Shown here piece by piece: positions 33,977-42,965 of a DNA stretch of 64,000 nt. Position numbers and translations under genes: made by a program. Numbering within the stretch: the first letter of the stretch is position 1; the number at the start of each line of letters is the position of its first letter. This DNA is from Candidatus Caccopulliclostridium gallistercoris (GTDB taxonomy: Bacteria; Bacillota; Clostridia; Christensenellales; UBA1242), in contig DVOJ01000006.1 in the NCBI GenBank assembly GCA_018713725.1, positions 1 through 64,000 of the forward strand. The letters are read 5' to 3'. The notes beneath the pieces are model-generated. The model was given only the letters and a program-made list of their open reading frames with translations, had not been told where the DNA came from and ran no database searches.

Positions 33977-34915
33977 CTATCTCTTATTAATATCTTTTAA
34001 ATTTTTAAGTGTAAGAGTTTTTGTTTTGGCAAGTTCTATAAGTTCTGCTATTCTATCTAAGTCGTCACGAGAATAGTAATCTATATAAATTCTGCCTTTT
34101 TTATCGTTACCAATTACGGAAACTTTTGTAGAGAAAACCCTTTGCATTTCGTTTACTAATTCTTTAAGTTCTACACTTTGCTCTGTCTTTTGATTGGATA
34201 GTTTTTTAGGATTAAGATAATTCTTAACAGCCTTTTCCAAATCTCTAACAGACATCTTGTTGTCACATGCCATGTTAGCAAACTTTAATTGTTGTGTGTA
34301 ATCGGATACAACTACTAAACATCTGGCATGACCAGCTGAAAGCCTTCCGTTTTCCACAAGTTTTAAAACGTCAGGGTAGAGGGAGAGTAGTCTTAAAAGG
34401 TTAGTTACGTTTGGTCTACTCTTACCAATTCTATCAGCTACAATCTCCTGTGTGAAATTGTATTCGTCCATGAGCTGTTTGATTGCCTTTGCTGCTTCAA
34501 CTGGGTTTAAGTCTTCTCTCTGTAAGTTTTCAATTAAAGCTATTTCTTTAATTTGTTTTTCTGTATAGTTCTTAACAATACATGGAACAAATTCAAGTCC
34601 GGCAAGCTTGGCAGCTCTGTAACGTCTTTCTCCGGCAATTATCATATAGCCGTCGTCTTCTTTGTTTACAACTAGTGGTTGAATGACACCGTGGTTCTTA
34701 ATACTTTGAGCAAGCTCTTCCAGAGCAGTTTGGTCAAAATTCTTTCTCGGCTGGTTTGGATTAGGACGGATTTCTTCAATAGCTATTTCTAAAACTCCGT
34801 CGTTGTTTTCTTTTATATTATCAGCCGTTTTGCTTACAGGTTTTTCTTCCTTCTCGTTTTCTTCGTCGTAGATAGAAAAGAGAGCTTCTAAACCTTTTCC
34901 TAAACCTTTTTTCAT
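33977..34915 (-). CDS. parB: Chromosome partitioning protein ParB (Spo0J)
   Basis: 312 residues. It is a CTP-dependent clamp that loads at parS, spreads along DNA and recruits SMC. Motifs are the N-terminal MKKGLGKGLEALF, the NPNQPRKNF block, the CTP/arginine-rich box GERRYRAAKLAG (about residues 96-107), the IALIENLQREDLNP linker, and the helix-turn-helix QEIVADRIGKSRPNVTNLLR. GAGGAAGT before the ATG lies in the 3' end of parA. It is the second gene of the parAB pair, and its three cognate parS sites lie directly downstream. Confidence 0.97.
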   Translation of the reverse strand: MKKGLGKGLEALFSIYDEENEKEEKPVSKTADNIKENNDGVLEIAIEEIRPNPNQPRKNFDQTALEELAQSIKNHGVIQPLVVNKEDDGYMIIAGERRYRAAKLAGLEFVPCIVKNYTEKQIKEIALIENLQREDLNPVEAAKAIKQLMDEYNFTQEIVADRIGKSRPNVTNLLRLLSLYPDVLKLVENGRLSAGHARCLVVVSDYTQQLKFANMACDNKMSVRDLEKAVKNYLNPKKLSNQKTEQSVELKELVNEMQRVFSTKVSVIGNDKKGRIYIDYYSRDDLDRIAELIELAKTKTLTLKNLKDINKR

Positions 34916-34917
34916 AA

Positions 34918-35736
34918 TTAATTACTTCCTCTTAATTTAAATTTTGTATGTTTAGTTATTTTTTTATAACTATCTTTGTTTCTTTCTAAGAATTCTTCGG
35001 CAAGTTCTAGATATGCTTCTGCGCCTTTTGAGCTTACGTCGTAAAGCATGATAGGTTTACCATGGCTTGGAGCCTCAGCCAAACGAACGTTTCTTGGAAT
35101 ATAAGTTTCATAAACTTTTTTACCAAAGAACTTTAAAATTTCTTGGCTAACTTCGGCTACTAGGTTAGAGCGCTTGTCCTTCATGGTAAGAATTACGCCT
35201 TCTATGTCTAGCTCAGAGTTTAAGTGGTGTTTTACAAGCCTAACCGTGTTCATGAGCTGACTTAAACCTTCTAAGGCAAAGAATTCACACTGGATTGGAA
35301 TTATAATGCTATTAGATGCCGTAAGTGCGTTTACTGTTAGAAGACCAAGAGATGGCGGGCAGTCTATCATTATGTAGTTGTAGTTTGTTATAATTCTAGA
35401 AAGTATGTTTTTAACTATCTTTTCCCTAGAACTCATCTGCACTAGGTCTATTTCCGCACCGGCAAGGTCTACGGTGGCAGGAATGATATCTAGGTTTGGA
35501 ATTAGTGTTTCTAAAATTACTTCCTTAATAGAACAGTCGCCGTCTATAACGTTATAGATAGTTTTTAGCTGAGAACTCTTTTCAATTCCAACGCCGCTAG
35601 TGGCATTTCCTTGCGGGTCCATATCCACAATAAGAACACGTTTTCCCATTAAAGCAATATCGGCAGCAAGATTAATACAAGTTGTGGTTTTTCCAACGCC
35701 GCCCTTTTGATTTGCAAAAGCTATAATTTTACCCAT
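34918..35736 (-). CDS. parA: Chromosome partitioning ATPase ParA (Soj)
   Basis: 272 residues. It is a deviant Walker-type ATPase that binds DNA non-specifically, drives origin segregation and can regulate DnaA. The deviant Walker A KGGVGKTTT is at residues 10-18, Walker A' DMDPQGNATSG near 40, and Walker B IDCPPSLG near 123. There is no N-terminal DNA-binding extension, so it is the short chromosomal type. It starts 2 bases upstream of parB, with GGAG 6 bases before the ATG, and is divergent from dnaA across a 363-bp AT-rich gap. Confidence 0.97.
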   Translation of the reverse strand: MGKIIAFANQKGGVGKTTTCINLAADIALMGKRVLIVDMDPQGNATSGVGIEKSSQLKTIYNVIDGDCSIKEVILETLIPNLDIIPATVDLAGAEIDLVQMSSREKIVKNILSRIITNYNYIMIDCPPSLGLLTVNALTASNSIIIPIQCEFFALEGLSQLMNTVRLVKHHLNSELDIEGVILTMKDKRSNLVAEVSQEILKFFGKKVYETYIPRNVRLAEAPSHGKPIMLYDVSSKGAEAYLELAEEFLERNKDSYKKITKHTKFKLRGSN

Positions 35737-36099
35737 AATTTCTCCATTGTTTTAGAATACAGTTATTTTAACACAATTTACATTTTTAGGCAACAATTTT
35801 AATTGATTTATATATATATTATTTGTATATACTATATATAGAATATATAATATACATATAATTCCAAGAAAAATTTTACTTTGAAATATTTTAAGTTACA
35901 AAAATTCTACAAATTCTGACAAAATTAGCGTAAATTCTACAAAATTTAATAAAAAAACGCGTTTTTTGCCGTTTTTTTCGTGTTTTTTATTCAAATTTTT
36001 AAATTTTCGTGGTATGATAGGAAAAAAGTAAAATGTCATACTTGCTTGATTTTTTTTCTTGTTAGTGATAAAATTTTTTTAAAACTTTAGGAGAAATAT
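35737..36099. other. AT-rich gap between parA and dnaA with the dnaA promoter
   Basis: The direction of transcription switches here. I found no exact DnaA box in this gap; they lie after dnaA instead. A promoter reading towards dnaA is TTGATT (36046-36051), 17-base spacer, TAAAAT (36069-36074). Two long A/T tracts flank GGTATGATAGG near 36011-36021. No gene is seen. Confidence 0.6.
36046..36074 (+). promoter_or_regulatory. Promoter of dnaA
   Basis: TTGATT, 17-base spacer, TAAAAT, then a short leader with AGGAGAAATAT before the ATG. Confidence 0.6.
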
Positions 36100-37464
36100 A
36101 TGGACGAATATGTAAAAAATTGGGAAGCCGTTTTAAACAAACTTGAAATGATGGTGAGCGCAGTATCCTTTGACCTTTGGATTAAGCCGCTTGAACTGCT
36201 TGAATTTAAAAACGGAAGTACGCTAGTGCTTGGGGCTTCTTCCACCACGGCTAAAAATCAAATTTTAAAGAATCATGCGGATAAACTTTCAGAGTGTATA
36301 TTAGACGTCTTTGGTGAAGGCGTGGGCTATGAAATTTTAGACCAAAACGAAAAGCAGGAATATTTGAAGGATACCGTTGTAGTGGAACCCGCAGTGGAAG
36401 CAAGAGAAGAACACCCAAATAAAGGAATGTTCAACTCGAAATACACCTTTGATAACTTTGTAGTAGGCAAGAGCAATCAGTTCGTGTACGCAGCAGCAAG
36501 GGCGGTAGCAGAACACCCCGGTCAAAAATTTAATCCGCTATTTATATACGGCGGCGTTGGTCTTGGAAAGACGCACCTTCTTCACGCAATAGGCAACTAC
36601 ATTCACGAGCATATGCCAGACCTTAAAATAATGTATGCAACGTGCGAGAAGTTTACTAACGATTACATAGAAAGCCTTCGCTCGAATAAAGAAAATGAAA
36701 CGATAGAATTTAGGGAAAAATATAGAAACCTAGACGTTCTAATGATAGACGACATTCAATTCATTTCAAATAAGACAAGCACGCAAGAAGAATTTTTCCA
36801 CACCTTTAACGAGCTTTACCAAAACAATAAGCAGATAATCATATCCTCGGACAGACCACCTAAGGAAATTGCAACGCTAGAAGAAAGGCTTAGTTCTCGC
36901 TTTACATGCGGGCTTATTCAAGACATTCAAAGCCCGGACTTTGAAACTAGGGTAGCAATTCTTAGAAAGAAGAGCCAGCAAGAAAGGTACCTTATAGACG
37001 ACGAAGTTATAGAGTTTATAGCTGAAAAGGTGGACACAAACATTCGTGAAATGGAAGGTCTGCTTGCAAAGGTCTACTTCTTTGCCACCCTTCTTGGCAA
37101 AAAGATTGCTGGAATTGAAGAAGCCAAGGAAGCTTTGAAAGAAACCATTGAAAAGAAGAAGGAAGACTTAAACCCAAATATTATTATAGAGTGCGTGTGC
37201 GACTACTTTAATATTTCCAAGGCGGACATTGTGGGAAAGAAGAAGAGTAAGGAAATAGTGGAACCTAGAATGATTGCAATTTACCTTATAAGCGAACTTA
37301 TAGATATTCCTCTAATTTCCATTGGAAAGTACTTTGGCGGCCGTGACCACACCACTATAATTCACGCAAGGGATAAAATTACAGACCAAGTTAAAAACAA
37401 CATTCGCATGGCAAACACTGTTAAAGACATAGAAAACATGTTCTCTGGCTATGTAAACAAGTGA
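36100..37464 (+). CDS. dnaA: Chromosomal replication initiator DnaA
   Basis: 454 residues. It binds DnaA boxes, forms an ATP filament and melts the origin. Domain I (residues 1-80, WEAVLNKLEMMVSAVSFDLW) mediates DnaB/SirA-type contacts. A short linker and the AAA+ domain begin near YTFDNFVVGKSNQF, with Walker A GGVGLGKTHLLHA (about 148-160) and Walker B MIDDIQFI. The C-terminal helix-turn-helix has the box-binding signature GGRDHTTIIHA. Length and layout are standard. The origin boxes start 6 bases after its stop codon. Confidence 0.98.
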   Translation: MDEYVKNWEAVLNKLEMMVSAVSFDLWIKPLELLEFKNGSTLVLGASSTTAKNQILKNHADKLSECILDVFGEGVGYEILDQNEKQEYLKDTVVVEPAVEAREEHPNKGMFNSKYTFDNFVVGKSNQFVYAAARAVAEHPGQKFNPLFIYGGVGLGKTHLLHAIGNYIHEHMPDLKIMYATCEKFTNDYIESLRSNKENETIEFREKYRNLDVLMIDDIQFISNKTSTQEEFFHTFNELYQNNKQIIISSDRPPKEIATLEERLSSRFTCGLIQDIQSPDFETRVAILRKKSQQERYLIDDEVIEFIAEKVDTNIREMEGLLAKVYFFATLLGKKIAGIEEAKEALKETIEKKKEDLNPNIIIECVCDYFNISKADIVGKKKSKEIVEPRMIAIYLISELIDIPLISIGKYFGGRDHTTIIHARDKITDQVKNNIRMANTVKDIENMFSGYVNK

Positions 37465-37797
37465 ACAACATGTGGATAACTATCAACAATTGGTGGATAG
37501 CTTGTTATTTTGGAAAAAAATCACAAAATTTGAAAGTTCTGTAAAGGCGTTTATCCACATAGAAAAACACGGTGTTGTGGATAAAAATTTTAAGTTGTTC
37601 ACAAAGTTGTCCACAAAAGTTTAATCAATATATTGAAAAAATTTTCTTAATATATTATAATATAAATACTTTAATTAGTATTAAAGCGGGCTATACAATA
37701 TATGGTATACGCAAAAAGTTATCCACATATTCACAGCGCCTAATGTTATTAATACTATTTAAATATTAAAAAAAATAATTAAAAGAAGAGGGGAAAC
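37465..37797. other. Replication origin oriC with DnaA boxes and AT-rich element
   Basis: Exact DnaA boxes lie at 37551-37559 and 37719-37727 (TTATCCACA) and in reverse at 37471-37479 and 37576-37584 (TGTGGATAA). Close variants lie at 37607-37615 (TTGTCCACA) and, in reverse, 37491-37499 (TGGTGGATA). Between the last two boxes, 37617-37680 is nearly pure A/T and is the likely unwinding element. This dnaA-oriC-dnaN arrangement is common in Firmicutes. Confidence 0.93.
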
Positions 37798-38901
37798 ATG
37801 AAAGTTATTTGCGATGGCCTAGAACTTTGCGACGCAGCAATCACAGTTAATAAGGCAATAGGAACTAGAACTACTAATCCAATACTAGAAGGCATTAAAC
37901 TTGTAGCAGAAGACAATACCTTAACTTTAAGCGCTACGGATTTAGAGCTTTCCATTGAGAAGAAGATTAAGGCAGAAGTTAGAGAAGAAGGGGAAACCGT
38001 AGTTCCTGGAAAGTTCTTTTCAGACTTCATTAAAAAGCTTACCGCAGAGAGCATAGAGCTTACGTTAAATGAAAAAAATCAACTTAAAATTAAGTATACA
38101 GACTCGGAAAGTATTCTTCAATGCTATCCAGTGCTTGAATATCCGGGCTTTAAGAAGATTGAAAGCGGCGAGTACTTTGGAATAGAGAAAAAGAGTTTTA
38201 AAGAGCTTATAAATAAAACGCTTTTTGCCGTTGCCGTAGACGATTCTAGACCAATTTTAAAGGGCGTGCTTTTTGAAGTTGAAGAAAAGGAAATTTTGGC
38301 CACAGCGCTAGACGGTTATAGGCTTGCGCACATGAAAAAGGAGCTTAAAGCTAGCACGGTTAAAACGTCGTTTATAGTGCCATCTAGAAGTTTGGCGGAA
38401 ATATCTAAGCTTCTTGACGACAGCGAAGATATTATAAACGTATACATTCAAAAGAACTACATAATGGCGGATTTTGGAGATTGCAAGGTTATAACAAGGC
38501 TGTTAGAAGGCGACTTTATTAACTACAATCAAATTATTTCCACAAGCTTTGAGACCGTTGTAAATATAAATAAAAATCAGTTTGAAGACGCGCTTGAAAG
38601 GGCTTCACTTCTCTCTAAAATAGGTCAAAACAACCTTGTAAAATTCGAGATGTCTGGCGATGTATTGTGCCTTACGTCCAATTCCGAGATTGGTAACATT
38701 AAGGAAAATGTGAACATTGCGCTTCACGGTAAGGACCTTACTATTGCCTTTAACGCAAGATATTTTATAGAAGCGTTAAGGGTACTTTCAGACGAGTTTG
38801 TTACAATAAACTTTAATAGCCCGTCTAACCCATGTATAATAAAACCGCTTCAAGGCGATGATTACTTATTCTTAATTTTGCCGGTTAGAATGATAAATTA
38901 A
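37798..38901 (+). CDS. dnaN: DNA polymerase III beta sliding clamp
   Basis: 367 residues, standard length. It forms the ring-shaped clamp that tethers DNA polymerase III and other clamp-binding proteins. Three repeated clamp domains are evident by length and by the [26 protein letters not shown] and C-terminal [12 protein letters not shown] segments. The ending PVRMIN matches the conserved P-V-R-x C-terminus that shapes the peptide-binding pocket. GAGGGGAAAC precedes the ATG. recF does not follow; it is 25 kb away at the window end. Confidence 0.97.
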   Translation: MKVICDGLELCDAAITVNKAIGTRTTNPILEGIKLVAEDNTLTLSATDLELSIEKKIKAEVREEGETVVPGKFFSDFIKKLTAESIELTLNEKNQLKIKYTDSESILQCYPVLEYPGFKKIESGEYFGIEKKSFKELINKTLFAVAVDDSRPILKGVLFEVEEKEILATALDGYRLAHMKKELKASTVKTSFIVPSRSLAEISKLLDDSEDIINVYIQKNYIMADFGDCKVITRLLEGDFINYNQIISTSFETVVNINKNQFEDALERASLLSKIGQNNLVKFEMSGDVLCLTSNSEIGNIKENVNIALHGKDLTIAFNARYFIEALRVLSDEFVTINFNSPSNPCIIKPLQGDDYLFLILPVRMIN

Positions 38902-38910
38902 CAAAATTTG

Positions 38911-38939
38911 TTGACAATAAAAAAAGTTTAGGATATAAT
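38911..38939 (+). promoter_or_regulatory. Promoter of the rpmH-rnpA-yidD-yidC-khpB unit
   Basis: TTGACA (38911-38916), 17-base spacer, TATAAT (38934-38939). It begins 9 bases after the dnaN stop. Confidence 0.85.
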
Positions 38940-39005
38940 CCTTTGCGGACACTGAAATATCCTAAATTTTTTTTAGGTAAAAAAATAAAAAAACGGAGGC
39001 AAAAT

Positions 39006-39140
39006 ATGAAGAGAACTTATCAGCCAAAAAAGCGTCAAAGAAGTAAAGTTCACGGATTCCGCGAAAGAATGAGAACACAGGGCGGAAGAAACGTTATTAA
39101 AAGACGCAGAAATAGAGGCAGAAAAAAATTAGCTGCATAA
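39006..39140 (+). CDS. rpmH: Ribosomal protein bL34
   Basis: 44 residues, almost invariant across bacteria: [21 protein letters not shown], then RMRTQGG and an Arg/Lys-rich tail. It is a component of the 50S subunit. The ATG at 39006 has ACGGAGGCAAAAT before it. The frame is open 21 codons further up, but that part overlaps the promoter leader and is not part of the family. It is the first gene of the unit with rnpA. Confidence 0.98.
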   Translation: MKRTYQPKKRQRSKVHGFRERMRTQGGRNVIKRRRNRGRKKLAA

Positions 39141-39157
39141 CGCTTTAAGAGGTTTTT

Positions 39158-39499
39158 ATGTTAAAGAAAGAAAACCGACTTAAAAAAAATAGACACTTTA
39201 ATTATATCTATAAAAAGGGCGAAAAATTTTTTGAAAAACATTTAAATTTATGCATTTTAAAAACAAAATTTAAGCCCTTTAAAGTGGGCTTTTCAGTATC
39301 AAATAAGATAGGAAAAAGTACGGTTAGAAACAAGGTAAAAAGAAGGCTTAGAGAGATTGTCCGCTTGAACTTTTCTAGCATAAAAGGCACGCATAACTTG
39401 GTGTTTATAGCTAAAGACGGCATAGAAAAATTGAGTTACAAAGAGCTAGAAAATGAAGTAATAAATCTTTTAAAAAAGGCAAACCTTTTCCGTGTATAA
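39158..39499 (+). CDS. rnpA: Ribonuclease P protein component
   Basis: 113 residues. It is the basic protein subunit that helps RNase P RNA bind pre-tRNA 5' leaders. The conserved RNR-type motif appears as VRNKVKRRLREIVR (about residues 51-64), after the hydrophobic FKVGFSVSNKIG strand. It follows rpmH at 17 bases, and its end overlaps yidD by 8 bases. The RNase P RNA gene itself is not in the window. Confidence 0.96.
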   Translation: MLKKENRLKKNRHFNYIYKKGEKFFEKHLNLCILKTKFKPFKVGFSVSNKIGKSTVRNKVKRRLREIVRLNFSSIKGTHNLVFIAKDGIEKLSYKELENEVINLLKKANLFRV

Positions 39500-39767
39500 G
39501 TTTTATAGGATTGTAACTATTCCTATCGATTATTTTTTTATAGGGCTTGTGTGGCTATACAAACTAACAATTTCGCCATTAAAGCCTAAAACTTGTAGAT
39601 TTCAGCCCACTTGTTCCACATATATGATAGAGTGTATTAAAAGTTTTGGGTGCGTTAAGGGAATTTTCCTTGGCCTTAAAAGGCTTTTTAGATGCACGCC
39701 AAACGGAAGGTGCGGTTACGACCCCGTGCCTATAAACCTTAAAGGAGATACAAAATGGCTTTTTTAA
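39492..39767 (+). CDS. yidD: YidD membrane insertion efficiency factor
   Basis: 91 residues. It is a small membrane-associated protein that aids YidC-dependent insertion. Family marks are LVWLYKLTISPL, CRFQPTCSTYMIECIK and the Cys/Gly-rich CTPNGRCGYDPVP. The start is GTG at 39492, inside the end of rnpA, and its stop lies 13 bases inside yidC, so translation of rnpA-yidD-yidC is coupled. Confidence 0.96.
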   Translation: MYKFYRIVTIPIDYFFIGLVWLYKLTISPLKPKTCRFQPTCSTYMIECIKSFGCVKGIFLGLKRLFRCTPNGRCGYDPVPINLKGDTKWLF

Positions 39768-40837
39768 GCTCGTTACTTATAACGGCGCCGTCTGGCGTGT
39801 GGCCAACAATTATAAACGCCTTTGAAGCAGTTGGCAACTACGCTTGGGCTATTATACTACTCACAATTTGTATAAAGCTTGTAATGTCGCCCTTAGACTT
39901 TTTTAACAAAAAGATATCAAGAAAAAACGCACAGATTCAAGCCGTACTTGCGCCAGAAATGGCAAAAATTCAAAAGCAATACGGCCACGATAAGAACTTA
40001 TACAACCAAAAATTAAACGAACTCTATAAAAAGAATAATTTTAATATTTTTGGCTCGTGTATATTCATGCTTGTAAATTTCGTGCTAATTATCGTGATAT
40101 TCTTTACACTTTGGAATAGCTTAAATTCCATGGCAAACTACAAAATTGCAGACCAGTATAATCAGCTAGAAACGGTGTATTATCAAACGTATGACCAAAC
40201 TTCTGGCACAGACGAAGAAAAGGTATCAGCTGCAAACCAAGCCGTTGTAGTAAAATACGACGAGATTAAAGACAGTTGGCTTTGGATTGAAAGCGTATGG
40301 GTAAGCGAAACACCTTGGACGAACTCTATTCCAGACTTTAACGCCTATCTATCCATGATAGGAAATAAAGTGGACATTTTAAATACTGAAACGGGCGAAA
40401 TGGAGAGTGTGAATTTCTCCGACCTAACGGAAACAGAGCAAACGGAAATACAAAATAGATACAACACCGTAATGAATCCGCTTCGCGAGAGTACGGGCAG
40501 AGCAAACGGCTATCTAATTTTAGTAATCCTAGCCGTTGGAACGGCGTTCTTATCTCAGTTCTTAAATGCATACAGAGTAGGTAAAAAGACGAAATCTAGA
40601 AACGGAGATAGTCCAAAAAGTCAAGCTTCAAATAAAATTGTTATGATAATTTTACCTATAATTATGGGTATATTTACACTTTTCTACAACTCGATATTTG
40701 CCCTTTACATCATAACCAGCCAGCTTATATCAATAATAACCACGCCGCTTATAGACTTAATTCTAGATAAGGTAGAAGCTAGGGCTGAAAAGAAGAAGGA
40801 AGCAAAGGTAGTGGTAGATTATAGTAGGAAAAAGTAG
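39755..40837 (+). CDS. yidC: Membrane protein insertase YidC
   Basis: 360 residues. It inserts and folds membrane proteins with or after SecYEG. The core is present: a first segment near 20-45 (AWAIILLTICIKLVMSPL), a cytosolic Lys-rich hairpin (ISRKNAQIQAVLAPEMAKIQKQYG) and later segments near 95-120, 245-265 and 285-330. There is no lipoprotein signal, and an extra external stretch of about 100 residues (121-240) lies between the second and third segments, making it longer than the usual ~260 residues. AAAGGAGATACAAA precedes the ATG. Confidence 0.94.
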   Translation: MAFLSSLLITAPSGVWPTIINAFEAVGNYAWAIILLTICIKLVMSPLDFFNKKISRKNAQIQAVLAPEMAKIQKQYGHDKNLYNQKLNELYKKNNFNIFGSCIFMLVNFVLIIVIFFTLWNSLNSMANYKIADQYNQLETVYYQTYDQTSGTDEEKVSAANQAVVVKYDEIKDSWLWIESVWVSETPWTNSIPDFNAYLSMIGNKVDILNTETGEMESVNFSDLTETEQTEIQNRYNTVMNPLRESTGRANGYLILVILAVGTAFLSQFLNAYRVGKKTKSRNGDSPKSQASNKIVMIILPIIMGIFTLFYNSIFALYIITSQLISIITTPLIDLILDKVEARAEKKKEAKVVVDYSRKK

Positions 40838-40846
40838 GGGTGAAGT

Positions 40847-41647
40847 ATGATAGAATGTGAAGCTACTGGAAAAAACATAGAGCAGGCAATAACAAACGCA
40901 CTTTTCGAGCTTAAAGCCATGCGTGAAGATGTGGATATTAAAATTTTAGACCAAGGCGGATTTTTTAAAAAGGCAAGGGTCTACGTAAAAATTTCCGACG
41001 ACGCAATAGAAAAATATCAAAAGGTTAGAAAGCTTAAAGAAGAAGATAAAAAAGAAGAGATAGCGCGTGAAGAGAAAGAAGAACAGGCAGTAGAAGAGCC
41101 TAAAAAAGTAGAAGAAAAAAGAGAAATAAAAGAAAAACGCGAAGAAAAAATAGAAGAAAATAAAAGTAATGAATTAAACATAGAAAAGTTAAACGAAGCC
41201 GAGCGCGGTAAGAAGTTTATTGAAGGGCTTTTAAATGTACTTAACATAGACGGAAAGGTGCTTGTAGAAGAAAACGAAAGCGAAATTTTCTACGAAATTC
41301 AAGGGGAAAAGGTAAGCTCGCTAATCGGCTTTCGTGGAGACTGTTTAAATTCAATACAATATCTAATTAGCCTAATAAATTCTAAAAATAACAGGCATTC
41401 TAAAAAGGTAAGGCTAGATATAGACGGCTTTAAAGACAAGCGTAAAGCCAGCCTAGAAGCGCTTGCCGAGCGCATAGCTAAAAAGGTTTTAAAAACAAGA
41501 CATTCTTCTAAATTAGAGCCAATGACGGCATACGAAAGAAGGATTATTCACACAGTAATACAGAACTACGAAGAGCTTACAAGTTACAGCACTGGCGAAG
41601 AGCCTAATAGGTATCTAACCATTGCAATTAAAGAAACAGACAATTAA
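40847..41647 (+). CDS. khpB: RNA-binding protein KhpB (Jag/EloR)
   Basis: 266 residues. KhpB partners KhpA in RNA binding and in control of cell elongation. The N-terminal Jag domain (1-52, ending GGFFKKARVYVKIS) is followed by a Lys/Glu-rich linker (about 60-125). Then come a KH domain with SSLIGFRGDCLNSIQYL and a C-terminal R3H domain with EPMTAYERRIIHTVIQ. The order Jag_N-linker-KH-R3H is complete. It ends the rpmH-to-khpB unit, before a terminator. In many Firmicutes mnmE follows, but here mnmE is 17 kb away. Confidence 0.95.
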   Translation: MIECEATGKNIEQAITNALFELKAMREDVDIKILDQGGFFKKARVYVKISDDAIEKYQKVRKLKEEDKKEEIAREEKEEQAVEEPKKVEEKREIKEKREEKIEENKSNELNIEKLNEAERGKKFIEGLLNVLNIDGKVLVEENESEIFYEIQGEKVSSLIGFRGDCLNSIQYLISLINSKNNRHSKKVRLDIDGFKDKRKASLEALAERIAKKVLKTRHSSKLEPMTAYERRIIHTVIQNYEELTSYSTGEEPNRYLTIAIKETDN

Positions 41648-41672
41648 AAACTTCGTGATACTGCAAAATATT

Positions 41673-41707
41673 AAAACACTGTTTAATTTATTATAGCAGT
41701 GTTTTTT
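41673..41707 (+). terminator. Terminator after khpB
   Basis: Stem AAAACACTG (41673-41681) with CAGTGTTTT (41697-41705), followed by T. Confidence 0.85.
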
Positions 41708-41835
41708 AATTCCTTATAAACTTACAAAATTTTTATTTTAAAGTTGACATTTTATCTTAAAAGTTTTAATATAATAAAAGGAAGTTAAAGGGTTTCTTTA
41801 ATTATCTGCTAATTTTTAAAAAAGGAGATTAAAAA

Positions 41836-42057
41836 ATGGCAAAGAAGGGAGATTATTTTGGACTTAGTTACCTTGTAAGCGTTATACTTGCAATTATTCC
41901 AGTTACAGCATGGGTTTGCGGTTTTGTTACAAGATTTATGGAAGGCAAAATCGTAGCAGGTTTAATAAGGCTTATTTTTGGTTTCACTATCGTATGGATT
42001 TTAGACTTGATTTTTATGATAGTGTCTAAGCACATTTTACGTTTAATTCCGGTTTAA
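41836..42057 (+). CDS. Small two-pass membrane protein
   Basis: 73 residues with AAAAAGGAG before the ATG. Two hydrophobic segments (about 11-30 and 38-63) are separated by a short basic loop (TRFMEGK), suggesting a hairpin in the membrane. It resembles small TM2-like or YqaE-like proteins in size only; I do not assign a family. TTGACA at 41744 with a TATAAT at 41770 (spacing 20, longer than ideal) may be its promoter. Its stop codon lies inside the left terminal repeat of the family B element that follows. Confidence 0.6.
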   Translation: MAKKGDYFGLSYLVSVILAIIPVTAWVCGFVTRFMEGKIVAGLIRLIFGFTIVWILDLIFMIVSKHILRLIPV

Positions 42058-42185
42058 ACCATAAAAAAACTTCGCATAGCGTCGTTTACTGTAAAACGAG
42101 CCCAAACAGTCATGTACATTTTGGTACACTCCTGCTTGGGCTCATTTTACGAGCCTAGCTCTGCTCGTTTTTTTATGGTTTAAAC
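42052..42185. repeat. Family B element with perfect 19-bp terminal inverted repeats
   Basis: Bases 42052-42070 and 42167-42185 are exact inverted copies (GTTTAAACCATAAAAAAAC). Inside, GTAAAACGAGCCCAA pairs with TTGGGCTCATTTTAC (one mismatch), and the tip carries TGTAC/GTACA. It is 134 bp with no coding capacity. The left repeat contains the stop codon of the preceding gene. It may act as a terminator, a miniature transposable element, or both. A longer relative is at 55396-55630. Confidence 0.8.
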
Positions 42186-42495
42186 GGCTGTGCGTTCTTA
42201 TTTTTATGCGGCGCCTAGCGGCGTTTCTAAAAAACGGGGTCAGACAGTCACGTACGTCTATGTACGCTCCTACGTCAAAAGCTGCGCTTTAATGAATTTT
42301 GCTAAAAGCAAAATGTCATATTAACGCTTGCTTTTTCCTTCTCCCCAAAAATCAAAGTATTTTTGGGGACCCCGTAAATTTTTGAGCCTTGTATTGCTTT
42401 GTTTTTTTGTGTTTAAACGGCGGTACGTTTGAGCCTTGCTATGCACCACTTTTATGCGGTTTAAACGGCGGTACGTTGTTTAAAGTTTTGAAGGT
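42186..42495. repeat. Degraded family B/C repeat cluster
   Basis: TTTATGCGGCGCC and GGGTCAGACAGTCACGTACG, then GTCAAAAGCTGCGC and GAATTTTGCTAAAAGC. These are shared in the same order with the inner part of the 55.4-kb family B element. A short inverted family C hairpin follows at 42336-42375. GTTTAAACGGCGGTACGTT occurs twice (near 42413 and 42461). No gene. Confidence 0.55.
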
Positions 42496-42627
42496 CCGAC
42501 GGAGATCCGTTCGACTACATAATTGCTTTTATTAAAAAATAATAACTTAAACGTCTAGCAAAAAGCCGTGTTTAACATTTTTTCTTCCGCTCAGGATGAC
42601 GAAGGTAAGGGCTTCGAAGAAAGTTTA
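42496..42627 (-). repeat. Left inverted arm of the GIY-YIG element (family A)
   Basis: In order: CCGACGGAGATCCGTTCGACT; an AT-rich centre with AATTGCTTTTATT; ACGTCTAGCAA; TTCTTCCGCTCAGGATGACG; and CTTCGAAGAAA. The outer and inner ends alone, joined, form the short family A copies near 14.5, 15.1, 45.5 and 56.0 kb. Confidence 0.85.
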
Positions 42628-42635
42628 AAAATTTA

Positions 42636-42664
42636 TTTACTTTATTAATTTGCTTTAATATAAT
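42636..42664 (+). promoter_or_regulatory. Probable leaderless promoter of the GIY-YIG gene
   Basis: TTTACT (42636-42641), 17-base spacer, TATAAT (42659-42664), then 7 bases to the ATG at 42672. No ribosome binding site. It lies just inside the left arm. Confidence 0.7.
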
Positions 42665-42671
42665 ATTAAAT

Positions 42672-42965
42672 ATGAAAATTGGATATGTTTATATTTTATC
42701 AAATAAATATAATAATGTTTTTTATGTTGGAATAACTTCGGATATAAAAAAGAGAATCTATGAACATAAAAATCATATATTTAAAGGTTTTACACAAAAA
42801 TTCAATGTTAATAAAGTTCTGTATGTGGAAAGTACAAAATGTATTACGGATGCAATAAATAGAGAAAAACAATTAAAAAAATGGACAAGAGAAAAGAAAT
42901 TAGAATTAATAAAAAAAATAAACCCAGAATTAAAAGACCTATATAATGATATTTTAAGATCTTAA
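42672..42965 (+). CDS. GIY-YIG endonuclease domain protein
   Basis: 97 residues, a stand-alone GIY-YIG domain of the UvrC N-terminal/YhbQ type. The motif appears as GYVYILSN (residues 4-11) followed by FYVGITSDIKKRIYEHKNH (18-36), giving the two Tyr, the Arg (KKRIYEH) and His of the active site. The Glu on the later helix is in INREKQLKKW (about residues 62-71). There is no extra DNA-binding domain. It is alone between two 131-bp inverted arms and its stop codon falls in the right arm, so gene and repeats form one unit. By analogy with homing-type GIY-YIG enzymes it may nick or cut repeat ends; that is inference. Confidence 0.9.
   Translation: MKIGYVYILSNKYNNVFYVGITSDIKKRIYEHKNHIFKGFTQKFNVNKVLYVESTKCITDAINREKQLKKWTREKKLELIKKINPELKDLYNDILRS

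Noticed and set aside
37572-37769. 65-codon open frame between dnaA and dnaN
   Set aside because: It overlaps the DnaA boxes and AT-rich origin element and has no ribosome binding site.
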